Origin: Bryobacterales bacterium
GTDB lineage: Bacteria; Acidobacteriota; Terriglobia; Bryobacterales; Bryobacteraceae
DNA: 6,611 bases
Direction: 5' to 3'
NCBI GenBank assembly: GCA_025353235.1
Contig: JANXQZ010000977.1
Span: forward strand, 1 to 6,611
The translations under genes and the position numbers were made by a program. How positions within the stretch are numbered: position 1 is the stretch's first letter; each line of letters opens with the position of its first letter. Shown piece by piece: positions 1 through 5,562 of this stretch. The notes beneath the pieces are model-generated. The model was not told the DNA's origin and did no database searches. It worked only from the letters and a program-made list of their open reading frames with translations.

Positions 1-866
1 CCAACAAGATCTGGAACGCGTCGCGGCTGGTCTTTATGAACATGGAGCGTTCCGGAGTGGAGCCAGCCATCGTGGAGCCTGGAGCGATCGAGTCGCTGGA
101 AGATCGCTGGATGTTCAGCCAGTTGCATCGCACGGCGGAGACGGTCAGCAAGGCTTTCGAGAACCACCGCTATCACGAAGCTGCCGAGACGCTGTGGCAC
201 TTCTTCTGGCACGATTTTTGCGATTGGTATCTAGAAATTAAGAAGATGAGTCTGGGCGAGGGCACCGGTCTTACGAACGACTGGCGCAATCTGCTGGGCG
301 TCTTCGCGGCGTCGCTGCGGCTGCTGCACCCCTTGATGCCGTTCATCACGGAAGAGCTTTGGCATCGGCTGGGCGCGACGGAATCGATCTCTCTTCAGCC
401 ATATCCGCGTAAAGGCGCGATCGATGAGGAAGCCGAGAGCGAGATGAACCTCTTGCAAAAGGTGATCACCGAAGCGCGGACGATGAGGGCAAATTTGAAT
501 CTTGGAACGAAACCGCTGGATGGCAATCTGTATGCCGACAATTCGTCGTTCGCGCTGCTCGCATCACAGGCAGCCGTAATCAACAAGCTCACCAACGTAA
601 AGTTTGCGCTTCACGAAAAGCCCGTCAGCGCTTCGTTTGAAGTATCCCTCGCCGTTCCCGAGCAGGACGCCGCAGCCAAACAAGCGCGCCTAATGAAGGA
701 AATTCAGCAGCATGAAAAACTGGTGAGCGACAAAGATCGACAGCTCAATAACGACAAGTTCATGCAAGGCGCTCCGCCGCATGTGATTGAGTCGCTGCGC
801 TCGAAGCGCGCTGAATATCAGGCTCAGATTGAGAAGAGCCGCGCCGCGCTCGCAGGCATGGAATGA
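1..866 (+). CDS. valS: Valyl-tRNA synthetase, C-terminal part (5' end outside window)
   Basis: Class I aminoacyl-tRNA synthetase that charges tRNA-Val in the cytoplasm. Only the last 287 residues are visible. The first full codon is at position 3, and the frame is open to the left edge, so the ATG at 36 is internal. The visible part begins with NKIWNASRLVF, the typical ValRS stretch that follows the catalytic domain; the KMSKS loop would lie upstream, outside the window. Next comes the helical anticodon-binding domain, with RWMFSQLHR (about residue 35 of the fragment), FFWHDFCDWYLEIKK (67-81) and LHPLMPFITEELWHRL (108-123). The last 70 residues are rich in Lys, Glu and Gln and end with the NNDKF..GAPPHVIES pattern of the ValRS C-terminal coiled-coil arm that contacts tRNA. 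The stop overlaps the nadC start by 4 bp (ATGA), which suggests coupled translation. The identification is firm; IleRS and LeuRS lack this coiled-coil tail. Confidence 0.97.
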   Translation, partial: NKIWNASRLVFMNMERSGVEPAIVEPGAIESLEDRWMFSQLHRTAETVSKAFENHRYHEAAETLWHFFWHDFCDWYLEIKKMSLGEGTGLTNDWRNLLGVFAASLRLLHPLMPFITEELWHRLGATESISLQPYPRKGAIDEEAESEMNLLQKVITEARTMRANLNLGTKPLDGNLYADNSSFALLASQAAVINKLTNVKFALHEKPVSASFEVSLAVPEQDAAAKQARLMKEIQQHEKLVSDKDRQLNNDKFMQGAPPHVIESLRSKRAEYQAQIEKSRAALAGME

Positions 867-1696
867 GTTTCGACGTTTCGCATCCGGAAGTACGCGAAGC
901 AGTCCGGCGCGCGCTCGAAGAAGACGTTGGCACTGGCGACATCACCACGACTCTATGCGTGCCGCCGAATCGCCAAGCGGTTGCGGAGGTGATCGCTCGT
1001 CAACAAATGGTGGTCGCGGGTATCGAACTGCTGCCTCTGATCGTGGGCAACAACGTGTCCATTCACGCGCCATCCGGCACGCTCGTGGAACCAGACACAA
1101 TCATCGCCACGGTCCACGGTCCCGCGCGAACCCTTCTCACAACGGAACGCACGGCTCTCAACTTTATCCAGCGTCTGAGCGCCATCGCCACGTTGGCCCG
1201 CGCTTTCGTGAAAGAGGTGGAAGGCACCAACGCGCGCATTCAGGACACTCGCAAGACTACACCCGGTCTTCGGCGGCTTGAAAAAATGGCCGCTGCGGCA
1301 GGCGGCGTGACGAACCACCGCATGGGCTTGTACGACGCCATTCTGATTAAGAACAACCACATCACGGCTGCGGGAGGCGTTCGAGCGGCTCTAGCAGCCA
1401 CGGAAGGCGCGTCTGTCCCTGTCGAGATTGAAGTGCGCACCCGCGAGGAATTGGAAGATGCTCTAGAGGGTGGTGCAGGGCACCTGTTGCTCGATAATCT
1501 TACGCCGGACGAAGCCCGCGAATGGATCGACTACATCGACGGGCACTCGACCGTGGAACTGTCCGGCGGAATTACGCTGAAGAACGTGAGGGCCTACGCC
1601 GAAACTGGCCCCGACTTCATCTCGTGCGGCGCCATCACGCACTCGGCTCAAGCCGTGGATATCAATTTGCGCCTCCGAATCCACCGGACTTTCTAA
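863..1696 (+). CDS. nadC: Quinolinate phosphoribosyltransferase (decarboxylating)
   Basis: Converts quinolinate and PRPP to nicotinate mononucleotide, CO2 and pyrophosphate, the step where de novo synthesis enters the NAD pathway (EC 2.4.2.19). The 277 residues match the usual length for the family. Conserved blocks appear in order: EEDVGTGDIT (19-28), ERTALNFIQRLS (95-106), DTRKTTPGLR (128-137, substrate-binding Arg and Lys), TNHRMGLYDAILIKNNH (150-166), EIEVRTREE (188-196), LLLDNL (208-213), ELSGGI (232-237) and SCGAITHSA (254-262). The last four line the phosphate-binding barrel. All the expected charged active-site residues seem to be present. The start is fixed by the ATGA overlap with valS and by the normal N-terminus of the family; only a weak AGG lies upstream, so translation probably depends on valS. 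The usual partners nadA and nadB are not in this window. Nothing looks truncated or foreign. Confidence 0.97.
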   Translation: MSFDVSHPEVREAVRRALEEDVGTGDITTTLCVPPNRQAVAEVIARQQMVVAGIELLPLIVGNNVSIHAPSGTLVEPDTIIATVHGPARTLLTTERTALNFIQRLSAIATLARAFVKEVEGTNARIQDTRKTTPGLRRLEKMAAAAGGVTNHRMGLYDAILIKNNHITAAGGVRAALAATEGASVPVEIEVRTREELEDALEGGAGHLLLDNLTPDEAREWIDYIDGHSTVELSGGITLKNVRAYAETGPDFISCGAITHSAQAVDINLRLRIHRTF

Positions 1697-1752
1697 TATG
1701 AGGCTATCTGAACAATCTCCTGATTTCTTGTCCGCCCACGATAAATTTTGGG

Positions 1753-1876
1753 TTGTGGGGCAGCCAATCTTGGCTGCAGCCGGCTTTCAGCCGGCTCTCT
1801 CGGAGCACAGACACTCTAGAAGGGCTCGACAAACCCGCCTGAAAGGCGGCTGCAGCCAGGATTGGCTGCCCCACAA
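1753..1876. repeat. 124-bp imperfect palindromic element with two nested hairpins, ending in the birA start codon
   Basis: The left arm (1753-1796) and the reverse complement of the right arm (1833-1876) agree at 40 of 44 positions by my hand alignment, and the outer 17 bases are identical (starting TTGTGGGGCAGCC). Each arm also folds on itself. Left: AGCCGGCT-TTC-AGCCGGCT at 1778-1796. Right: CCGCCT-GAA-AGGCGG at 1835-1849. Two of the four arm differences sit at paired positions of this small hairpin and compensate for each other (G-C in one arm, C-G in the other). The 36-bp centre (1797-1832) has no clear structure. I see no flanking target duplication and no transposase. The look is that of a REP/BIME-like or MITE-like dispersed repeat; I recall similar GTGGGGCAGCCAAT palindromes in acidobacterial genomes but cannot verify this here. 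It could also act as an RNA hairpin that affects mRNA stability or birA expression. Confidence 0.88.
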
Positions 1877-2634
1877 TGCCGCTTGATGCAACCTGGGTTC
1901 AAGCGCAACTCCCGGGCAGGCCTATTTCCTGGTTCGCCACCATCGATTCCACCATGTTCGCAGCCAGCAGATTAGCGTCCGAACACGCGCCATCCGGCAC
2001 CGTCGTGGGTGCCGACGAGCAGACCGCTGGACATGGGCGCTACGGCCGGCCCTGGCACTCCGAGCCGGATGCCGGATTATATTTTTCCGTGATCCTGCGC
2101 TTTCCGTTCCCACCCGATGCGCTGCCGCTAGTGGTTCTCGCGCTCGGACTGGCCGCAGCCGATGCGATACTCAAATCCACCGGCTTGGTCTGCGACCTGC
2201 GCTGGCCCAACGATTTGCTCATTCACGAAAAGAAATGCGCGGGCATATTGCCTCAGTTGGAAGGCTCGGCGATCATCGCGGGCTTTGGCGTCAACGTCAA
2301 CCACGCAAGCTTTCCCTCTGAAATAGCCCCCCTCGCGACATCTCTCCGCATAGAGAGCGGCCTTGCGCAATCACGCGAAACACTGCTTGCGGAACTGCTG
2401 CCCGCCATCGACTCTTATTGCGAGATTCTCGTAAGCGATGGCAAGCGCGCTATTCTCGACATGTTCACCCAAGCGTCAAGCTACGTTCACGGACGCAGGG
2501 TAAGAGTCGATCAAGGAGACTCCACGTTGATCGGAATAACGGTAGGCCTGAATGCTGCGGGCTTTTTGATGTTGCGCGATGACATGGGCAAGGCCCACAC
2601 GATTATCGCGGGTGGAGTGCGCCCATGCTTCTAG
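1876..2634 (+). CDS. birA: Biotin-[acetyl-CoA-carboxylase] ligase, monofunctional (no HTH domain)
   Basis: Activates biotin with ATP to biotinyl-AMP and transfers it to the lysine of the biotin carboxyl carrier protein, in the cytoplasm (EC 6.3.4.15). The 252 residues cover only the catalytic and C-terminal domains. TIDSTMFAASRLA (22-34) is the DST region; EQTAGHGRYGRPW (48-60) is the biotinyl-AMP-binding loop, with GHGRYGR in place of the common GRGRRGR; RWPNDLL (109-115), KKCAGIL (119-125, catalytic Lys) and GFGVNVNH (136-143) follow. A small beta-rich C-terminal domain spans about 205-252. The N-terminal winged helix of E. coli BirA is absent, so this enzyme should not repress biotin genes. 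The ATG at 1876 is the only good start: the in-frame stop upstream is at 1840, and the next Met (27) would remove the DST motif. No good Shine-Dalgarno precedes it, and upstream bases belong to the palindromic element. The 3' end overlaps coaX by 10 bp. Confidence 0.94.
   Translation: MPLDATWVQAQLPGRPISWFATIDSTMFAASRLASEHAPSGTVVGADEQTAGHGRYGRPWHSEPDAGLYFSVILRFPFPPDALPLVVLALGLAAADAILKSTGLVCDLRWPNDLLIHEKKCAGILPQLEGSAIIAGFGVNVNHASFPSEIAPLATSLRIESGLAQSRETLLAELLPAIDSYCEILVSDGKRAILDMFTQASSYVHGRRVRVDQGDSTLIGITVGLNAAGFLMLRDDMGKAHTIIAGGVRPCF
2611..2617 (+). promoter_or_regulatory. Ribosome binding site for coaX
   Basis: GGTGGAG lies inside the end of birA, seven bases before the coaX ATG at 2625. This is good spacing for a Shine-Dalgarno site and supports the chosen start, which also places the phosphate-binding DAGNTN motif at the normal distance from the N-terminus. 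Confidence 0.6.
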
Positions 2635-3395
2635 CCCTGGACGCCGGGAACACGAACATCACAATCGGCGCATTCGAAGGCAGCGAACTCACCACCCGCT
2701 GGCGCTTGCGCACGATTCACGAACAGACGGCGGACGAATGGGGCGTGCTCATGCGCAACTTATTCGCGCTCTCCTCGCTGGACCTTTCCAAAGTGGACGG
2801 AATCATCATCGCCAGCGTGGTGCCCCCGCTCGATTCCACGCTGACCGCCATGGTCCGGCGCTACTTCCACACCGAGCCGTTCTTCGTCACGCCCGAAACG
2901 GACCTCGGCATCAAGGTTCTGTACGACAACCCGCGCGAGGTGGGCGCAGACCGCGTCGTCAACGGAGTCGCCGCGTTCTACAAGTATGGTGGCCCATGCG
3001 TAGTGGTCGACCTGGGCACTACAATCAACTTCGATGTAGTCTCGGCGAACGCTGAATATCTAGGCGGCATGATCTGTCCCGGCATCGGCATGTCCATCGG
3101 AGGGCTCTTCGCGAGGACGGCCAAGCTGCCCATGGTCGATTTCCGCGAGCCAGATTCGCTGATCGGCAAGAACACGATTAACAGCATTCAGTCGGGACTG
3201 TATTATGGCTTCGCAGGTTTGATCGATGGCATTCTGGAACGCGCCATCGCCGAACTCGGACCCGCCACCAAGACCATCGCCACCGGCGGCCAGGCGCGGC
3301 TGATGATGCCCGCCTCGAAATATCTGAAAGAGATCAACGAGGATCTAACTCTGGAAGGGTTGCAGCTTATATGGGAACGGAACCGGACCAAGTAG
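2625..3395 (+). CDS. coaX: Type III pantothenate kinase
   Basis: Phosphorylates pantothenate with ATP to 4'-phosphopantothenate, the first step of CoA synthesis, in the cytoplasm (EC 2.7.1.33). At 256 residues it has the family's normal length and belongs to the ASKHA (actin/Hsp70-like) fold. Visible motifs: LALDAGNTNITIG (3-15, phosphate 1 loop with Asp6), NPREVGADRVVNG (102-114, pantothenate site and catalytic Asp109), VVDLGTTINFD (127-137, phosphate 2 loop), YLGGMICPGIGMS (145-157), and a TGG motif in the adenosine region near residue 220. The phosphate 2 loop differs from the usual DxGTAxTxD: it reads DLGTTINFD, with Ile-Asn where Thr is expected. Family members are known to resist feedback by CoA and to need a monovalent cation. 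The gene overlaps birA by 10 bp and the next gene by 25 bp. The birA-coaX pairing is common in bacteria and supports both calls. Confidence 0.96.
   Translation: MLLALDAGNTNITIGAFEGSELTTRWRLRTIHEQTADEWGVLMRNLFALSSLDLSKVDGIIIASVVPPLDSTLTAMVRRYFHTEPFFVTPETDLGIKVLYDNPREVGADRVVNGVAAFYKYGGPCVVVDLGTTINFDVVSANAEYLGGMICPGIGMSIGGLFARTAKLPMVDFREPDSLIGKNTINSIQSGLYYGFAGLIDGILERAIAELGPATKTIATGGQARLMMPASKYLKEINEDLTLEGLQLIWERNRTK
3353..3359 (+). promoter_or_regulatory. Probable ribosome binding site for the gene at 3371
   Basis: GGAAGGG, within the 3' end of coaX, lies 11 bases before the ATG at 3371. The spacing is slightly long, but it is the only purine-rich site near this start and supports a start overlapping coaX. 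Confidence 0.4.
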
Positions 3396-4060
3396 CTTGG
3401 CCCAGCAACTACTTCAACTACTTCACTGAAATCGAAGAGCATTTTCAGAAAGTTCGGGGCACTGCGCTGTTCCTCATGTCGCCGCTCGATTGGGCGCTGA
3501 TTGAAACGTGGAAGAACGCCGGTGTGCCGCTGGACGCGGTGCTGCGAGGCATCGACGCAGCCTTCGAAAAGTGGCGGTCAAAGAAGGTCAAACGGCAAAG
3601 CGTCAACTCTCTCGCTTACTGCGCTCAGGCAGTTCTACTTGAGGCGCAGGTGATGGCTGGCGTGGTGCAACCTTCTAAGCAGTCGGAGGCTCCGTTTACG
3701 TTGGAGGAGGTCCGGAACTATCTCGCGCAAAACATCGCCGAACTCTCGGCAATCCCGGGCTACGAAGAGCTAGCGGCTGGCTTGGAGCGGGTCGCATCCG
3801 AGTCTGAAACGCTCTATCAGGATCTGGAACAAATGGAGCAGCGGCTCACTGCGCTAGAAGAGAAAATGGTGGCTGTGGCACGCACCCGTCAGTCCGAAGA
3901 AGATCTGTTTCGAGTCCGCCGCGAACTGGAAGCCCAGCTTCGGCCATATCGCGGGAAGATGTCAGCCGAGCAGATCGCCATGCTGGAAAAGCAGTACTTG
4001 GAACGAACGCTGCTGGAGACATGCGGGCTCCCGCGTCTCAGTCTCTTCTATCTGCACTAA
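3371..4060 (+). CDS. Conserved-looking protein of unknown function, helical with C-terminal coiled coil
   Basis: I do not recognise a named family. The 229 residues have no signal peptide or membrane segment, so the product is probably cytoplasmic. The N-terminal half holds aromatic NYFNYFTEIEEHF (13-25), then SPLDWALIETWKNAGVPLDA (37-56) and GIDAAFEKW (60-68). This is a compact helical block of the kind 'position a segment, call a helix by length', faintly like the helical domain of DnaD-type replication proteins, but that is only resemblance. A basic patch RSKKVKR (69-75) follows, then NSLAYCAQAVLLEAQ (79-93). Residues about 135-215 are rich in Glu, Leu, Gln and Arg with heptad-like spacing, suggesting a coiled coil; the tail is ETCGLPRLSLFYLH. 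The start overlaps coaX by 25 bp and no later in-frame start keeps the aromatic block. I recall similar proteins next to coaX in Acidobacteria, which I cannot check here. The composition matches a real gene. Confidence 0.85.
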   Translation: MGTEPDQVAWPSNYFNYFTEIEEHFQKVRGTALFLMSPLDWALIETWKNAGVPLDAVLRGIDAAFEKWRSKKVKRQSVNSLAYCAQAVLLEAQVMAGVVQPSKQSEAPFTLEEVRNYLAQNIAELSAIPGYEELAAGLERVASESETLYQDLEQMEQRLTALEEKMVAVARTRQSEEDLFRVRRELEAQLRPYRGKMSAEQIAMLEKQYLERTLLETCGLPRLSLFYLH

Positions 4061-4104
4061 CGACTTCTGTCCGGGCATTCCGTACTCGATTTCGAAGTTA
4101 GTGC
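4054..4104. terminator. Inverted repeat spanning both stop codons of convergent genes; possible bidirectional terminator
   Basis: GCACTAAC (4054-4061) is the exact reverse complement of GTTAGTGC (4097-4104). A further TTC/GAA pairing is possible after a 3-base bulge (4065-4067 with 4094-4096), leaving a loop of 26 bases. Both genes end in His-stop (CAC TAA), which accounts for much of the symmetry. There is no T-run on either side, so this is not a standard intrinsic terminator. The intergenic gap itself is only 37 bp (4061-4097) and holds no other signal I can see. Confidence 0.25.
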
Positions 4105-5561
4105 TTGGATCCAAGCGCTTCTTGGAAGATCTGCGCGAAAAATTCGCGCGAGGAAGGAGAACAGCCTATATGCATCGTGCCGCTATTGGTAGTCTCGTCG
4201 ATGAACCCTAGATAACCCTCATAACCCATGTCATCCAGCACGAACTGGAGCGCTTCCTTTTCGCCTGCCGGAAGAGAATCGTAACGCACATCGAAAACTT
4301 GGCCCGAACAGTGTGCCACGGCCTCGGTAGGACCGGGCGAGGCATGGCCCATGGAGTCCATCGGGCGCACTAGCGAGGTGACCTCCAGTGGCACGAACTT
4401 CTCGCTCTTAATCTTCATGGCATCGTGCAAGCGCCGCGTTTCAAACGCAATGTACGTCAGGGTCCCCAGGGCTGCGGGGGTAGCTTGCAAATAGTAATCG
4501 CGATTAGCCCAGTCGGCGGCTCCAATGGCTTCTTTATTGATTTTAAATCCGAAATAGTCGGGATCGTCCAGAACTCGGGCCAGCCGCTTGCCATCGTTTC
4601 TCTTGAGATCGTCGCAGCTTTGATACAGCAAATCGTCAGACTTCAACCAGACCGCTAGACGGTGTTGCGCCCGCTGCGCCAACTCGGGATCGGAGCGATA
4701 GTAATTGGCGAGCTCCACGAAGGTGGCACGGTCTTCCCGGTACATTTTCAAGAGTTGCTCTGCCCGCATGACCCGAAACCAATAGGTGGGAGACCAGTCA
4801 CGCTCCATCTCTCGCTTGGTTTCGTCATAGAGCTCTCTATTCAACACCGGGCTTGCGCCAAAAAACATTTTCGCGACCGTGATCGGCTTGCTTATCCCGT
4901 GCGCCCTTTCCGTGATCGCTTCCATGTTGCCAACGCACCCCACCCCGCAGTGATACGCGAAAACAGCCCAATCCAGGCCTCCCAGATTGCGCTGCAGCCG
5001 CGCCAGATAGTTGGCGGCCGCTGGAATCGCGCGCTCGGGAACCAAACGTTCATCGCGCAACAGCACTTGATAAGGCGTCTTCTGACGCACCGTCCTGTAA
5101 ACGATCTTCCCGCGCTTCCCTTTCACGCTTTTTCGTTCGATTACGGTCCGGTAGCGAGTGGTGTAAATCATGCGGAGCCCCATATCCCTGGCGGTGGCGC
5201 CAGCTACTTGCATGATCCCCTTGGGGCCTGCCGGACTTTGGGCTAAGGGGTCGCCGAAGCTTTCTAAAAAAGCGATCGCTTTAATCAGCGATGAGGGCAG
5301 GCCGCTTGATCGGGCCGCTTCGTCGAAGATCCTGCTGAGCTTCTCGATGCGCTCGGCGCCAACCACCGCCCGCTGGTCTCGCAGGAAAAAAAACGTCTGC
5401 GAATCCATCATGAGTTTGGCGCGTTCGTTCACCAGCTCACCGGACATTTCGCTGCGCCCAACTCCCAGGCCGCTGATGCGGTGCGCGGGAGCGAAGTAGT
5501 CGGAATGCGCTACGGTGCTTGTGGAGGAAGCGAGAAATAAAAAGAATGCGGCTCGCAGCAT
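4098..5561 (-). CDS. Secreted lytic transglycosylase (GH23/SLT-like) with C-terminal M15/DUF5715-like peptidase domain
   Basis: Predicted peptidoglycan hydrolase of the envelope. I choose the ATG at 5561 (487 residues), because it starts a clear signal peptide, MLRAAFFLFLASSTSTVAHS, and lies one base after the stop of the upstream gene. A GTG at 5606 would add 15 unlikely residues. Residues about 85-215 form the SLT domain: FLESFGDPLAQSPAGPKGIM (98-117) carries the catalytic Glu (E100) and the SPAG..G.MQ signature, and AYHCGVGCVGN (202-212) occupies the place of the usual AYNxG motif. A basic insertion (about 136-168, with KSVKGKRGK) separates them. A helical linker follows. Residues about 361-480 resemble D-Ala-D-Ala peptidases: PLEVTSLVRP (391-400), HCSGQVFD (417-424, pattern HxxGxxxD) and MHIGC (463-467). 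The Glu normally three residues before the last His is not there. Lytic cleavage of glycan strands is a good inference; peptidase activity is uncertain. Confidence 0.88.
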   Translation of the reverse strand: MLRAAFFLFLASSTSTVAHSDYFAPAHRISGLGVGRSEMSGELVNERAKLMMDSQTFFFLRDQRAVVGAERIEKLSRIFDEAARSSGLPSSLIKAIAFLESFGDPLAQSPAGPKGIMQVAGATARDMGLRMIYTTRYRTVIERKSVKGKRGKIVYRTVRQKTPYQVLLRDERLVPERAIPAAANYLARLQRNLGGLDWAVFAYHCGVGCVGNMEAITERAHGISKPITVAKMFFGASPVLNRELYDETKREMERDWSPTYWFRVMRAEQLLKMYREDRATFVELANYYRSDPELAQRAQHRLAVWLKSDDLLYQSCDDLKRNDGKRLARVLDDPDYFGFKINKEAIGAADWANRDYYLQATPAALGTLTYIAFETRRLHDAMKIKSEKFVPLEVTSLVRPMDSMGHASPGPTEAVAHCSGQVFDVRYDSLPAGEKEALQFVLDDMGYEGYLGFIDETTNSGTMHIGCSPSSREFFAQIFQEALGSKH

Positions 5562-5562
5562 G

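Noticed and set aside
787..1281. Arg/Ser-rich + strand frame across the valS-nadC junction
   Set aside because: Off-frame reading of nadC; very Arg/His-rich composition typical of shadow frames in GC-rich DNA.
1697..1752. Promoter for birA in the nadC-birA gap
   Set aside because: ATAAAT at 1741 could pass as a -10 box, but no TTGACA-like box sits at 16-18 bases upstream, and the TTGTCC at 1728 has no -10 at proper spacing.
1698..1886. 62-codon open frame as a protein-coding gene
   Set aside because: About two thirds of it is the palindromic repeat, it has no ribosome site, and the peptide has no recognisable domain. It is kept only as a possible translational bridge.
1876..2634. birA as a biotin repressor
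   Set aside because: The protein starts almost directly at the catalytic domain; there is no room for the N-terminal winged helix needed for DNA binding.
2579..3055. Arg-rich + strand frame across the birA-coaX junction
   Set aside because: Off-frame reading of two firmly identified genes; no motif.
4103..4116. Perfect 14-base palindrome GCTTGGATCCAAGC as terminator or operator
   Set aside because: It lies in the last codons of the transglycosylase, has no loop and no T-run, and is short enough to be chance.
4662..5246. + strand open frame (194 codons) opposite the transglycosylase
   Set aside because: It covers the catalytic SLT region on the other strand; no motifs and no ribosome site.
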